Source: Thermodesulfovibrio sp. (GTDB taxonomy: Bacteria; Nitrospirota; Thermodesulfovibrionia; Thermodesulfovibrionales; JdFR-85). From it: a stretch of 5,551 nt of DNA. The translations under genes were made by a program, and so were the position numbers. Below, one piece after another: positions 1 to 5,551 of the stretch. How positions within the stretch are numbered: the first letter of the stretch is position 1; each line of letters begins with the position of its first letter. The notes beneath the pieces are model-generated. The model was given only the letters and a program-made list of their open reading frames with translations. It was not told the DNA's origin and searched no databases. The DNA is taken from the NCBI GenBank assembly GCA_027050975.1, contig JALUAR010000056.1, positions 1 to 5,551 of the forward strand. The letters are read 5' to 3'.

Positions 1-32
1 CCGCATGCTCTAACCAACTGAGCTACACCGCC
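1..32 (-). tRNA. tRNA gene, 5' part only, cut by the window edge (possibly elongator tRNA-Met)
   Basis: Read on the minus strand from 32, the sequence follows the tRNA 5' half: 7-nt acceptor strand GGCGGTG, then U8 and A9, D-stem GCTC, D-loop AGTTGGTTA with the GG pair, closing GAGC, A26, and the 5' strand of the anticodon stem TGCGG. The anticodon, T arm and 3' end lie beyond position 1, so identity cannot be read. The combination of acceptor GGCGGTG and GAGCATGCGG resembles bacterial elongator tRNA-Met from memory, but this is a guess. It lies downstream of rodA on the same strand and has its own likely promoter, so it need not depend on read-through from the cell-shape operon. Confidence 0.9.
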
Positions 33-88
33 ACTTAAGAGAGTTTTTATTATGCGAATGGATACGGTGCGGCTTAAATCAGATAATA

Positions 89-118
89 ATTATAGCAAAA
101 AAACCCTTGCCAGCTCAA
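89..118 (-). promoter_or_regulatory. Likely sigma70-type promoter of the tRNA gene
   Basis: On the minus strand a perfect -10 box TATAAT (94 to 89) is preceded, after an 18-bp spacer, by TTGAGC (118 to 113), which matches TTGACA at 4 of 6 positions. The predicted start near position 82 would give a leader of about 50 nt before the tRNA 5' end at 32. The -35 box begins only 6 nt after the rodA stop codon, so the promoter fills almost the whole rodA-tRNA gap. The spacer carries a run of seven T. Confidence 0.6.
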
Positions 119-124
119 CAGCTT

Positions 125-1249
125 TCAATAAAAGAGGCTGAATCTGTGGCGCCTTACATTAATTAGCAAACCGATACATATGAAATTGGTTAAAAGTGCA
201 GTACCTCCGTAACTGAAAAAAGGCAGTGGTATTCCTACAACCGGCATCAATCCCATTGTCATTCCCACATTTATTGTGACATACAGAAGAAACATAATAC
301 TAATACCAATTGACAGAAGTGTCCCGAAATCATCCTTACTGTAATAGGCAGTCTCAAACCCTCTTATAATAAGAACTGCATACAAACTGAGCAACAGAAA
401 CGAACCAAGGAATCCCCACTCCTCTGCGAATACAGAAAAGATAAAGTCCGTATGCTTCTCTGGCAAGAAGCGTAAAGGCCCTTGAGTTCCCTTTAGATAT
501 CCCTTTCCGAAAAACTCTCCGGAACCAATGGTTACCTTTGACTGCTCTATCTGGTAACCTATTCCGCGAGGGTCCACCTTGGGGTCTATAAATGCAACAA
601 GCCTGTTCTTCTGATAGTCTTTAAGCCCCTTCCAGAAAAGATTCCCTGTAACAGGAAGGGAAACTATTAACAATACCGTCGCTATAACAACAATCCTTCT
701 GGGAATGCCTTTACAGAGCATCATGATTGTTACAATTATCAACATAAGAAGCCCGGTACCTAAGTCCGGCTGTTTGTACAAAAGTATAAAAGGCAGAATA
801 CCGAACAGACCTATTGAGACCAGAATCCCGGAGATATTCAAAGGTGATTTACTGGCACTTAAAAACCTCGCCACCACAATTATCAGAGCAACCTTGAAAA
901 ATTCAGAAGGCTGGAAGCTTATAGGTCCGATTCTTAACCACCGCTGAGCACCCATCCCCGTATGTCCGAGAACGATGGTGATTCCTAAAAGTATCAAGCC
1001 CACTGCATATATTGGATAGGCATATCTGATGAGTCTTTTATAATCAAAGGATGCTGTCAGAAACATTGCCATTATCCCCAACAGCAACCACACCGTCTGT
1101 CTGATGTAATAAGGTGGATGAGGCGTGTCAAAGAGCGGACGGGTAGCACTGTATATAGTCATAATCCCCAAAACAGTCATTACTACCGGCAACGTAAAGG
1201 TTAACCAGTCAAAATGCTTGAATTCAAGTATATTATCGAGTCTCTTCAT
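125..1249 (-). CDS. rodA: RodA, SEDS-family peptidoglycan glycosyltransferase of the elongasome
   Basis: This 374-residue polytopic membrane protein belongs to the FtsW/RodA/SpoVE (SEDS) family, which polymerises lipid II into glycan strands at the periplasmic face of the inner membrane, paired with a class B PBP. Around ten hydrophobic segments run from residue 15 to 365. Family blocks are present: GAQRWLRIGPISFQPSEFFK at 100-119, QPDLGT at 160-165, the YQ..RL..F.DP...P.G.GYQ..QS stretch at about 212-237, LPEKHTDFIFSVFAEEWG at 262-279, and GLMPVVGIPLPFFSYGG at 333-349. D268 in the HTDFIF block is the expected catalytic Asp by family comparison. The ATG at 1249 starts 17 nt before the mrdA gene ends and has AGGGA nine bases upstream. 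The PBP2 partner next door makes RodA far more likely than FtsW. Length is normal and no lesion is seen. Confidence 0.96.
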   Translation of the reverse strand: MKRLDNILEFKHFDWLTFTLPVVMTVLGIMTIYSATRPLFDTPHPPYYIRQTVWLLLGIMAMFLTASFDYKRLIRYAYPIYAVGLILLGITIVLGHTGMGAQRWLRIGPISFQPSEFFKVALIIVVARFLSASKSPLNISGILVSIGLFGILPFILLYKQPDLGTGLLMLIIVTIMMLCKGIPRRIVVIATVLLIVSLPVTGNLFWKGLKDYQKNRLVAFIDPKVDPRGIGYQIEQSKVTIGSGEFFGKGYLKGTQGPLRFLPEKHTDFIFSVFAEEWGFLGSFLLLSLYAVLIIRGFETAYYSKDDFGTLLSIGISIMFLLYVTINVGMTMGLMPVVGIPLPFFSYGGTALLTNFICIGLLINVRRHRFSLFY

Positions 1250-2993
1250 CTGTCTTCATCCCTGATACATATTGCTCTATTGTCTCCTTTGCAATTGGAG
1301 CTGCAGTCTCTCCACCATGGCCACCGTGCTCAACGAAAACAGCCAGTGCAATCGTGGGGTTGTCTGCCGGAGCATAGGCCACAAACCAGGCATGGTCTTT
1401 CGGAGACCTTTTTCTGAGGTTTTTATCTGCAGGAAGACTGACCACCTGAGCTGTACCTGTCTTTCCGGCTATCTCTACTATATCCGATTTAGCCCTGTAT
1501 CCTGTTCCCTTCAAGGCATTAACCACACCTTTGAGAGATTCTCTTATCGATGCCAGAATAGCCGGCTTAAAGGGAAGTTTGGAAACAGGCTCCGGAGGAC
1601 TATCCTTTAGCAAAGTGGGACGATAGACTGTTCCTCCGTTGGCAATAGCTGCTATAAGCACAGCAGTCTGTGCTGGTGTTACAGTCACATATCCCTGTCC
1701 TATGGAGGCATTAAAAGTCTCTCCCAAATACCATGGAAGTCCTCTTTTCTTCATCTTCCATCCTGTCGTAGGAATAAGCCCCTTCTTCTCTGTAACCAGT
1801 TGTAGCCCGGTAGGCTTGCCAAGGCCGAGGGCGTACGCATATTTCGCAATTCTATCGATTCCCAGCAGTCTGCCCACCTCGTAGAAATATACATCGCAGG
1901 ACTCTACAAGAGCCTTTCTGAGGTCAACAATACCATGCCCATCCTTTTTCCAGCATCTGAATCTCCAGCGACCAATCTGAATCCCTCCGGTACATTCCAC
2001 TGTGAAATGTTCATTAATCACACCCTCCTGAAGGGCAGCGATAGCGGTAACGATCTTAAAGACAGATCCAGGTGGATACTGGCTCTGAAAAACTCTATTA
2101 AGCAGAGGATGTCCCGGGTTGCGAACAAGTCTTCTCCATTGTCTCTCCGAAATCCCTTTAACAAAAAGGTTCGGATCAAAAGAGGGAAGACTCACTAAAG
2201 CCAGAATCTCTCCTGTATCCGGTTTGAGGGCAAGCAAGGCTCCGGCCTTACCTGAGAAGGCGCGCTCTGCTGCCTTCTGAGCATCCAGATCAATACTCAG
2301 ATAAAGGTCCACCCCTTTCTCTGGCGGTATGATCTTAAGTGTTCTAAGCTGTCTGCCAAGGGCATCCACCTCTATGAATCTTTTACCAGGCACCCCTCTC
2401 AATTGTCTGTCATAAAGTGCCTCTACGCCCCATTGACCTATAAAAGTGCCCTTAGGTATGTCTGCATAAGCCGGATTTCTGTACTGCTTTTCTGTCGGCT
2501 GGCTGAGATATCCTATCAGATGGGCAGCCATCTTACCATATGGATAAGTTCTTGTAATATCTGTTTCAACGATGAGCCCGGGAAAGTCGGATCTCCTTGC
2601 CTCTATGTAGGCCACCTCTTTGAAACTTATGCCCTCTTTTAATCTGATCGGCTCAAGCGATCGTTTTTTGTGTTTCCTGATTTTTTCCTTAATCTCATCC
2701 TCGGAAAGACCCAGCATATCAGCAAGCGCCTTTAGATCAAGATGTTCTGATATGTCCGGAATAAGAGATACGATAAAATACGGAGCATTTTTTACAAGCG
2801 GTCTCCCTTTTCTGTCATATATAATTCCTCTGGGTGAAGGCACCCTGATAACCCTCACCCTGTTTTTTACTGATTGTGCCCTGTAATAGTCTCCCTTTAG
2901 AATCTGCAGCTGCCAGAGCCTAAGAACGAAAACCATAAGTGCACCGATTGTAATATACACAAATACAAGGAGTGTTCTCTTCTTATCTCTCAT
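1233..2993 (-). CDS. mrdA: Penicillin-binding protein 2, elongasome DD-transpeptidase (class B PBP)
   Basis: This 586-residue protein cross-links nascent side-wall peptidoglycan and is the partner of RodA. An N-terminal membrane anchor (about 9-27) precedes the pedestal domain, which has the typical PRGIIYDRKGRPLVKN at 54-69. The transpeptidase domain carries the three active-site motifs: SVFK with nucleophile S310, SCD at 365-367 (the S-x-D form usual in PBP2 rather than S-x-N), and KTGT at 511-514. C334, C347, H353 and C366 are spaced like the zinc site reported in PBP2 of Acinetobacter, here as Cys3His. The ATG at 2993 overlaps the mreD stop as ATGA, and rodA begins inside its 3' end. Length fits the family (E. 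coli about 630) and all motifs are intact. Beta-lactams such as mecillinam classically target this protein; sensitivity here cannot be judged. Confidence 0.96.
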   Translation of the reverse strand: MRDKKRTLLVFVYITIGALMVFVLRLWQLQILKGDYYRAQSVKNRVRVIRVPSPRGIIYDRKGRPLVKNAPYFIVSLIPDISEHLDLKALADMLGLSEDEIKEKIRKHKKRSLEPIRLKEGISFKEVAYIEARRSDFPGLIVETDITRTYPYGKMAAHLIGYLSQPTEKQYRNPAYADIPKGTFIGQWGVEALYDRQLRGVPGKRFIEVDALGRQLRTLKIIPPEKGVDLYLSIDLDAQKAAERAFSGKAGALLALKPDTGEILALVSLPSFDPNLFVKGISERQWRRLVRNPGHPLLNRVFQSQYPPGSVFKIVTAIAALQEGVINEHFTVECTGGIQIGRWRFRCWKKDGHGIVDLRKALVESCDVYFYEVGRLLGIDRIAKYAYALGLGKPTGLQLVTEKKGLIPTTGWKMKKRGLPWYLGETFNASIGQGYVTVTPAQTAVLIAAIANGGTVYRPTLLKDSPPEPVSKLPFKPAILASIRESLKGVVNALKGTGYRAKSDIVEIAGKTGTAQVVSLPADKNLRKRSPKDHAWFVAYAPADNPTIALAVFVEHGGHGGETAAPIAKETIEQYVSGMKTDEETR

Positions 2994-3014
2994 CCCCTTT
3001 TTATAAACCCTCCT
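2990..3014 (-). promoter_or_regulatory. Coupled mreD-mrdA junction with an unusually placed ribosome binding site
   Basis: The mreD stop and mrdA start share ATGA (2993 to 2990). A strong AGGAGGG lies at 3014 to 3008 but is 14 nt from the ATG, longer than usual. A second purine run, AAAGGGG (3000 to 2994), touches the ATG directly, which is too close. No in-frame alternative start gives better spacing, so the ATG at 2993 is kept. The arrangement suggests that ribosomes finishing mreD reinitiate on mrdA. Confidence 0.5.
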
Positions 3015-3448
3015 ATCGGAGAATTAATAAGCCCTTTAAGAATGGCTGCAAAAGCAAACTCCTTCAGCCCTGTTGGCTGGTTCGAAAAGATCGTCAGGGA
3101 AAGATAAACAATGAGTTCATCCAAAACAGTAAATAAAAAGACAGAGACTATTCCCAGCATAGGCACCCAGATGAAGAATCTATCCGATAGATACGAGGCT
3201 AAAACTCCTACGAGCCCTTTCCCCAGAATAGATGGCCCCATAAGCTGTCCTGACAGGGTATCCTCTAAAAACCCTACAAACACTCCTGATGAGAATCCAG
3301 CAATCTCTCCCCGCTTAAAACCCAGATAATAAACAGGCAAAAGCGTCAGATTTAATTTGAATAGACTGATAGAAAAAAATGTCTGTATCACCAATGTGAC
3401 TAGAATAATCCCTGTCCATAATCCGATCTTTTTCAAAAGCTCTTTCAT
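2990..3448 (-). CDS. mreD: MreD, integral membrane rod-shape-determining protein
   Basis: This 152-residue, very hydrophobic protein has about five or six predicted membrane segments (roughly 10-28, 31-45, 48-64, 72-88, 95-117 and 130-147). The best family signature is the Gly-rich GFSSGVFVGFLEDTLSGQ at 51-68, followed by LGKGLVG at 75-81; the acidic D63 before SG is typical of MreD. MreD is an inner-membrane part of the elongasome that acts with MreC; no enzymatic activity is known. Sequence conservation in this family is low, so the call rests on the motif, length, topology and position between mreC and mrdA. The ATG at 3448 overlaps the mreC stop as ATGA. The nearest SD-like run (AGAGG) is about 13 nt away, so expression probably depends on coupling to mreC. 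Confidence 0.92.
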   Translation of the reverse strand: MKELLKKIGLWTGIILVTLVIQTFFSISLFKLNLTLLPVYYLGFKRGEIAGFSSGVFVGFLEDTLSGQLMGPSILGKGLVGVLASYLSDRFFIWVPMLGIVSVFLFTVLDELIVYLSLTIFSNQPTGLKEFAFAAILKGLINSPIGGFIKRG

Positions 3449-4221
3449 TTTATAATCATAACCTCTTCCAGTCTACCCACCTTAACAAATGGCATAACCT
3501 CAATAGTATAAAACAGCTCATCGGCTCCGGCAATCTTCTGGATATACCCTACAGGAATCCCCTTTGGAAATACACCATCAAGTCCTGAAGTTATCAGTAT
3601 CTGGCCCCTTGTAACCTCTTCCTCCCTGGGAACATATTTTAAAAGACACCTGCCGTTACCTTTTCCCGCGACTATGCCCTCTGTCCTGGTATCCTCAATC
3701 CTGACTGAAACGGAAAAGTTCGGATCCGTAATAAGGAGCACTTTAGAATACCCTGGCATAACCTCTGTCACTTTACCGACAAGTCCATCTGCAGTTCTCA
3801 CTGCCATACCTTTTTTAATGCCGTCATCTGCACCCTTGTTGATAATGATTACAGCTGGCCACTGTCTTACCCCCATGGAGACCACCTCGGCAACGGCAAC
3901 CACAGCTTTAGACCCTCTCTTAATCTTAAGCAGCCTTTTTAGTCTTTCGTTCTCGAGTTGAATCTCGCGGTCTTCCTGAACCATAATTTTCAGTTTCTCA
4001 AGCTCTCTTTTGAGTTTTTTATTTTCATGTTTCAGTGAAGTATAGGACTCTAACGGGTATCTGACCCCTTTGTAAAGATTATCAATGAGGCTGACAATCT
4101 CCAGCAGAGGTCTTTGTATCATGCTCAGAGGATGGAAAGGCTTGCGGGAACTCTGGAAGACCATAAGCGCCAAAGTTGTCAGCACAAGGACGGCTATGAG
4201 TAAAAGGCGCCTGTTAATCAT
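3445..4221 (-). CDS. mreC: MreC, periplasmic elongasome scaffold
   Basis: This 258-residue bitopic protein has a short cytoplasmic N terminus, one membrane segment (about 5-22), a charged coiled coil rich in Lys, Glu and Leu (about 60-100), and a beta-rich periplasmic region (about 105-258). Family blocks in that region are INKGADDGIKKGMAV at 127-141, LITDPNFSVSVRI at 163-175 and TSGLDGVFPKGIPVG at 211-225. MreC binds PBP2 and is thought to switch the PBP2-RodA pair into its active state, while linking to MreD and MreB. The ATG at 4221 has AGGA five bases upstream (4230 to 4227). The gene starts 59 nt after mreB and overlaps mreD by 4 nt. Length is slightly short compared with proteins that have long C-terminal tails, but the core is complete. 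Confidence 0.96.
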   Translation of the reverse strand: MINRRLLLIAVLVLTTLALMVFQSSRKPFHPLSMIQRPLLEIVSLIDNLYKGVRYPLESYTSLKHENKKLKRELEKLKIMVQEDREIQLENERLKRLLKIKRGSKAVVAVAEVVSMGVRQWPAVIIINKGADDGIKKGMAVRTADGLVGKVTEVMPGYSKVLLITDPNFSVSVRIEDTRTEGIVAGKGNGRCLLKYVPREEEVTRGQILITSGLDGVFPKGIPVGYIQKIAGADELFYTIEVMPFVKVGRLEEVMIIK

Positions 4222-4257
4222 ACTTTTCCTGATATGCTAGTCATCTATGCAAAACTC

Positions 4258-4279
4258 TCTATCAGACAGGATCGATAGA
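4258..4279 (-). other. Small stem-loop in the mreB-mreC gap
   Basis: TCTATC and GATAGA (4258-4263 and 4274-4279) form a 6-bp stem just after the mreB stop codon. On the minus strand a G-U pair (4273 and 4264) extends it, leaving a loop of about 8 nt. Only four T follow, after AGAGAG, and the stem is AT-rich, so it is not a convincing intrinsic terminator. It could be a weak attenuator or an mRNA processing or stability element that lets mreB be made in excess of the downstream genes. This is inference from position only. Confidence 0.3.
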
Positions 4280-4280
4280 A

Positions 4281-5309
4281 CTAATTAAGGGCAACCCTCT
4301 GGAGGAGGTCTATCTCATCAAGCATTTTCCCCACCCCTCTTACCACGGCTGTTAGCGGATCATCGGCAACAATAACTGGCAGTTTGGTCTCCTCTTTTAT
4401 TAACAGGTCGAGTCCTTTAAGCAGGGCTCCGCCTCCAGCCAGAACTATTCCCTTATCCACAATGTCTGCAGCAAGTTCAGGAGGCGTGTTCTCAAGGGTG
4501 GTTTTTATTGTGTCAAGAATTACATTCACCGGCTCCTGAAGGGCCTCTCTTACCTCTTCCTCTCTTATTACAATTGTCTTAGGTATGCCGGAGACCATAT
4601 CGCGTCCCTTGATCTCCATCTCTGCTCCGTTACCTTCCGTGGGATATGCTGAGCCAATCTCAATCTTTATCTGTTCCGCTGTGCGTTCACCGATCATCAG
4701 GTTGTATTTCCGTTTTATATATGCCAGAATCGTTTCATCCATCTTATCACCGCCAACCTTTACCACCTTACTGTAAACTATGCCGTCAAGAGAGATAACA
4801 GCCACGTCTGTTGTTCCACCACCTATATCAACAATCATATTGCCTGTAGGCTCGCCAACAGGCAATCCCACACCTACCGCTGCAGCCATAGGTTCAAGAA
4901 TAAGATACACCTCCCTTGCACCGGAGGCCTGGGCTGCATCCTTAACAGCCCTCTGCTCCACCTGAGTAATCCCTGAAGGAACACCTATAATAATTCTTGG
5001 TGAAACAAAGCTCTTTCTGTTGTGTACCTTGGTTATAAAGTATTTAAGCATCTCTCCGGTAGCATCGAAATCAGCAATTACTCCGTCTTTCATCGGTCTG
5101 AGAGCCACTATATTTGCCGGAGTCTTTCCAAGCATCTTTTTGGCATCCGCACCGACAGCGATCGTCTTCTTGTTATCCTTTCTTATTACAACCACTGAAG
5201 GCTCATTACAGACTATTCCTTTTCCCTTTACATAGACAAGGGTATTTGCTGTTCCGAGATCTATAGCCAGATCATTTGAGAAGTATCCCAGAATTTTCTG
5301 TATAAACAT
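4281..5309 (-). CDS. mreB: MreB, actin-like cell-shape protein
   Basis: This 342-residue actin homologue forms short filaments under the inner membrane that orient side-wall synthesis in rods. The nucleotide-binding signatures are intact: phosphate-1 DLAIDLGTANT at 13-23, phosphate-2 NMIVDIGGGTTDVAVISL at 157-174, and the adenosine motif GIVLAGGGALLKGL at 287-300. E139 in the LEPMAAAVGVGLPV block (138-151) is the expected catalytic Glu. The amphipathic N terminus FIQKILGYF (2-10) resembles the membrane-binding helix of Gram-negative MreB. The ATG at 5309 is supported by AGGAGG (5319 to 5314), four bases upstream. It is the first gene of the cluster and its likely promoter lies in the 242-nt region upstream. 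Length and motifs are typical, with no odd residue noticed. Confidence 0.98.
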   Translation of the reverse strand: MFIQKILGYFSNDLAIDLGTANTLVYVKGKGIVCNEPSVVVIRKDNKKTIAVGADAKKMLGKTPANIVALRPMKDGVIADFDATGEMLKYFITKVHNRKSFVSPRIIIGVPSGITQVEQRAVKDAAQASGAREVYLILEPMAAAVGVGLPVGEPTGNMIVDIGGGTTDVAVISLDGIVYSKVVKVGGDKMDETILAYIKRKYNLMIGERTAEQIKIEIGSAYPTEGNGAEMEIKGRDMVSGIPKTIVIREEEVREALQEPVNVILDTIKTTLENTPPELAADIVDKGIVLAGGGALLKGLDLLIKEETKLPVIVADDPLTAVVRGVGKMLDEIDLLQRVALN

Positions 5310-5338
5310 CTATCCTCCTACAATGAATTTGTGTTATT

Positions 5339-5368
5339 GTTATAAAGCAAACAGGTTTTACCTGTATA
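5339..5368 (-). promoter_or_regulatory. Candidate mreB operon promoter
   Basis: On the minus strand TATAAC (5344 to 5339) matches TATAAT at 5 of 6 positions. TATACA (5368 to 5363) matches TTGACA at 4 of 6, and the spacer is 18 bp. The predicted start near 5332 gives a short leader of about 20 nt carrying the strong AGGAGG of mreB. An alternative is the extended -10-like TGATATATA (5373 to 5365), but nothing resembling a -35 box sits at the right distance from it. Confidence 0.45.
5351..5365. promoter_or_regulatory. Perfect 15-bp palindrome, possible operator or small hairpin
   Basis: ACAGGTTTTACCTGT is a perfect inverted repeat with 6-bp arms and a 3-nt centre. It sits almost wholly between the proposed -35 and -10 boxes of mreB, where a bound repressor would block RNA polymerase. 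In minus-strand RNA it would also be a 6-bp hairpin followed by TTGCTTTAT, so it could instead be a weak terminator for a transcript arriving from the structured region to its right. The sequence does not decide between the two. Confidence 0.45.
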
Positions 5369-5405
5369 TATCAAAGATGGAAAGGCAGGAGAACTCCATT
5401 TGCCC

Positions 5406-5422
5406 TGGGTCTTTGAACCCTC
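5406..5422. repeat. 17-bp direct repeat, copy 1
   Basis: TGGGTCTTTGAACCCTC differs from the second copy at 5466-5482 at only two adjacent positions (TT against CA). The repeat start positions are exactly 60 bp apart. Its core GGGTC-N4-AACCC is nearly self-complementary, so it can be read as a protein-binding site on DNA or as a hairpin in RNA. Confidence 0.7.
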
Positions 5423-5465
5423 TAAGGAGTCTGTTCCCTGCCTCCCATAACCATCATAGGTTGAT

Positions 5466-5482
5466 TGGGTCCATGAACCCTC
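5466..5482. repeat. 17-bp direct repeat, copy 2
   Basis: TGGGTCCATGAACCCTC matches copy 1 (5406-5422) at 15 of 17 positions and has the same near-palindromic core. Its first bases GGG (5467-5469) can also pair with CCC (5444-5446) in the central hairpin, so the two structures compete. Confidence 0.7.
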
Positions 5483-5532
5483 GTCACTATGGAGGATTGG
5501 TCGGGAGGCTTCCCCTGCCTTACCAACTGAAT

Positions 5533-5546
5533 ACCTCAAGGAGGTG
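5533..5546 (+). promoter_or_regulatory. Strong plus-strand ribosome binding site inside a hairpin, likely for a gene starting beyond the window
   Basis: AAGGAGGTG (5538-5546) is nearly fully complementary to the 3' end of 16S rRNA. It is followed by only five bases before the window ends, so a start codon at about 5552-5555 would be at normal spacing. ACCTC (5533-5537) and GAGGT (5541-5545) form a perfect 5-bp stem with a 3-nt loop that would cover most of the site in RNA. The start codon is not visible, so the gene itself is inferred. It would run divergently from mreB. Confidence 0.5.
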
Positions 5547-5551
5547 CCAAA

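Larger units (their letters stand above)
5379..5524 (-). ncRNA. Candidate structured RNA: long imperfect hairpin upstream of mreB, family not identified
   Basis: Arms 5379-5397 and 5504-5524 pair over 19 positions: 17 Watson-Crick pairs, one A/A mismatch, one pair that is G-U on the minus strand (A-C on the plus), plus a 2-nt bulge at 5508-5509. They enclose 106 nt with a central hairpin at 5444-5469 (CCC, AT, AACC against GGTT, AT, GGG with two single-base bulges) and two 14-nt hairpins GGGTT-N4-GACCC (minus strand). The imperfect pair in each small hairpin is again G-U only on the minus strand, so minus-strand RNA is favoured. A closing stem, large bubble and terminal hairpin recall the shape of 6S RNA, but I do not recognise its conserved bases. 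It may be a separate small RNA or, if mreB transcription starts farther upstream, part of the mreB leader. Strand and function are uncertain. Confidence 0.45.

Noticed and set aside
95..124. Possible intrinsic terminator after rodA, with a run of seven T
   Set aside because: The only stem before the T run is a 4-bp AGCT hairpin separated from it by eight bases. The run is better explained as the spacer of the tRNA promoter.
4453..4461. Perfect DnaA box TTATCCACA
   Set aside because: It is a single copy inside mreB, encoding part of a conserved stretch (IVDKG), with no cluster of boxes or AT-rich unwinding region, so no origin is supported.
705..5235. Numerous plus-strand open frames of about 60-110 codons
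   Set aside because: All lie opposite the five well-supported minus-strand genes, show no domain or convincing ribosome binding site, and are expected by chance as antisense shadows.
5318..5539. A 73-codon minus-strand open frame upstream of mreB, beginning with TTG
   Set aside because: It has no ribosome binding site, a Ser/Gly/Thr-rich composition without a recognisable domain, and lies across the long hairpin and the repeats. The structured sequence and promoter signals explain the region better.
5536..5545. Minus-strand CACCTCCTT resembling the 3' end of 16S rRNA
   Set aside because: The conserved 16S sequence that should precede it is absent. It is simply the complement of the plus-strand Shine-Dalgarno sequence.
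5534..5549. Sigma54-like TGGCAC followed by TTGA on the minus strand
   Set aside because: The gap between the -24 and -12 elements is one base short and the -12 element lacks the essential GC, so it is a near miss.

Overview
The window holds a complete cell-elongation (elongasome, Rod complex) operon on the minus strand, read from right to left: mreB, mreC, mreD, mrdA (PBP2) and rodA (mrdB). A truncated tRNA gene on the same strand lies at the left edge. All five proteins are full length with intact family motifs. They suggest a rod-shaped, diderm (Gram-negative-type) bacterium of moderate GC content. The mreBCD-mrdA-rodA order occurs in several diderm lineages, including deltaproteobacterial groups and Nitrospirota, so lineage cannot be fixed from this window. 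A Nitrospirota- or deltaproteobacteria-like source is only a guess.

Layout: positions 1-32 are the 5' part of a tRNA, perhaps elongator tRNA-Met. Positions 33-124 hold its leader and a good sigma70-type promoter that starts just after the rodA stop. rodA, mrdA, mreD and mreC (125-4221) are packed with overlaps of 17, 4 and 4 nt, so translational coupling is likely. A 59-nt gap with a small stem-loop separates mreC from mreB (4281-5309).

Positions 5310-5551 (242 nt) contain no convincing gene and are the least ordinary part of the window. Next to mreB is a likely promoter with a perfect 15-bp palindrome between its -35 and -10 boxes. Farther out is a 146-nt imperfect hairpin (5379-5524) with 18 paired positions in its closing stem. 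It encloses a smaller hairpin and two near-identical 17-mers exactly 60 bp apart, and it has a competing alternative arm. At the right edge a near-perfect plus-strand Shine-Dalgarno sequence, itself inside a small hairpin, suggests a divergent gene starting just outside the window.

How the genes work together: MreB filaments under the inner membrane are linked by MreC and MreD to the RodA glycosyltransferase and the PBP2 transpeptidase, which together insert peptidoglycan along the side wall. The five genes are standard. The points worth a second look are the structured region upstream of mreB and a Cys3His zinc-site signature in PBP2.
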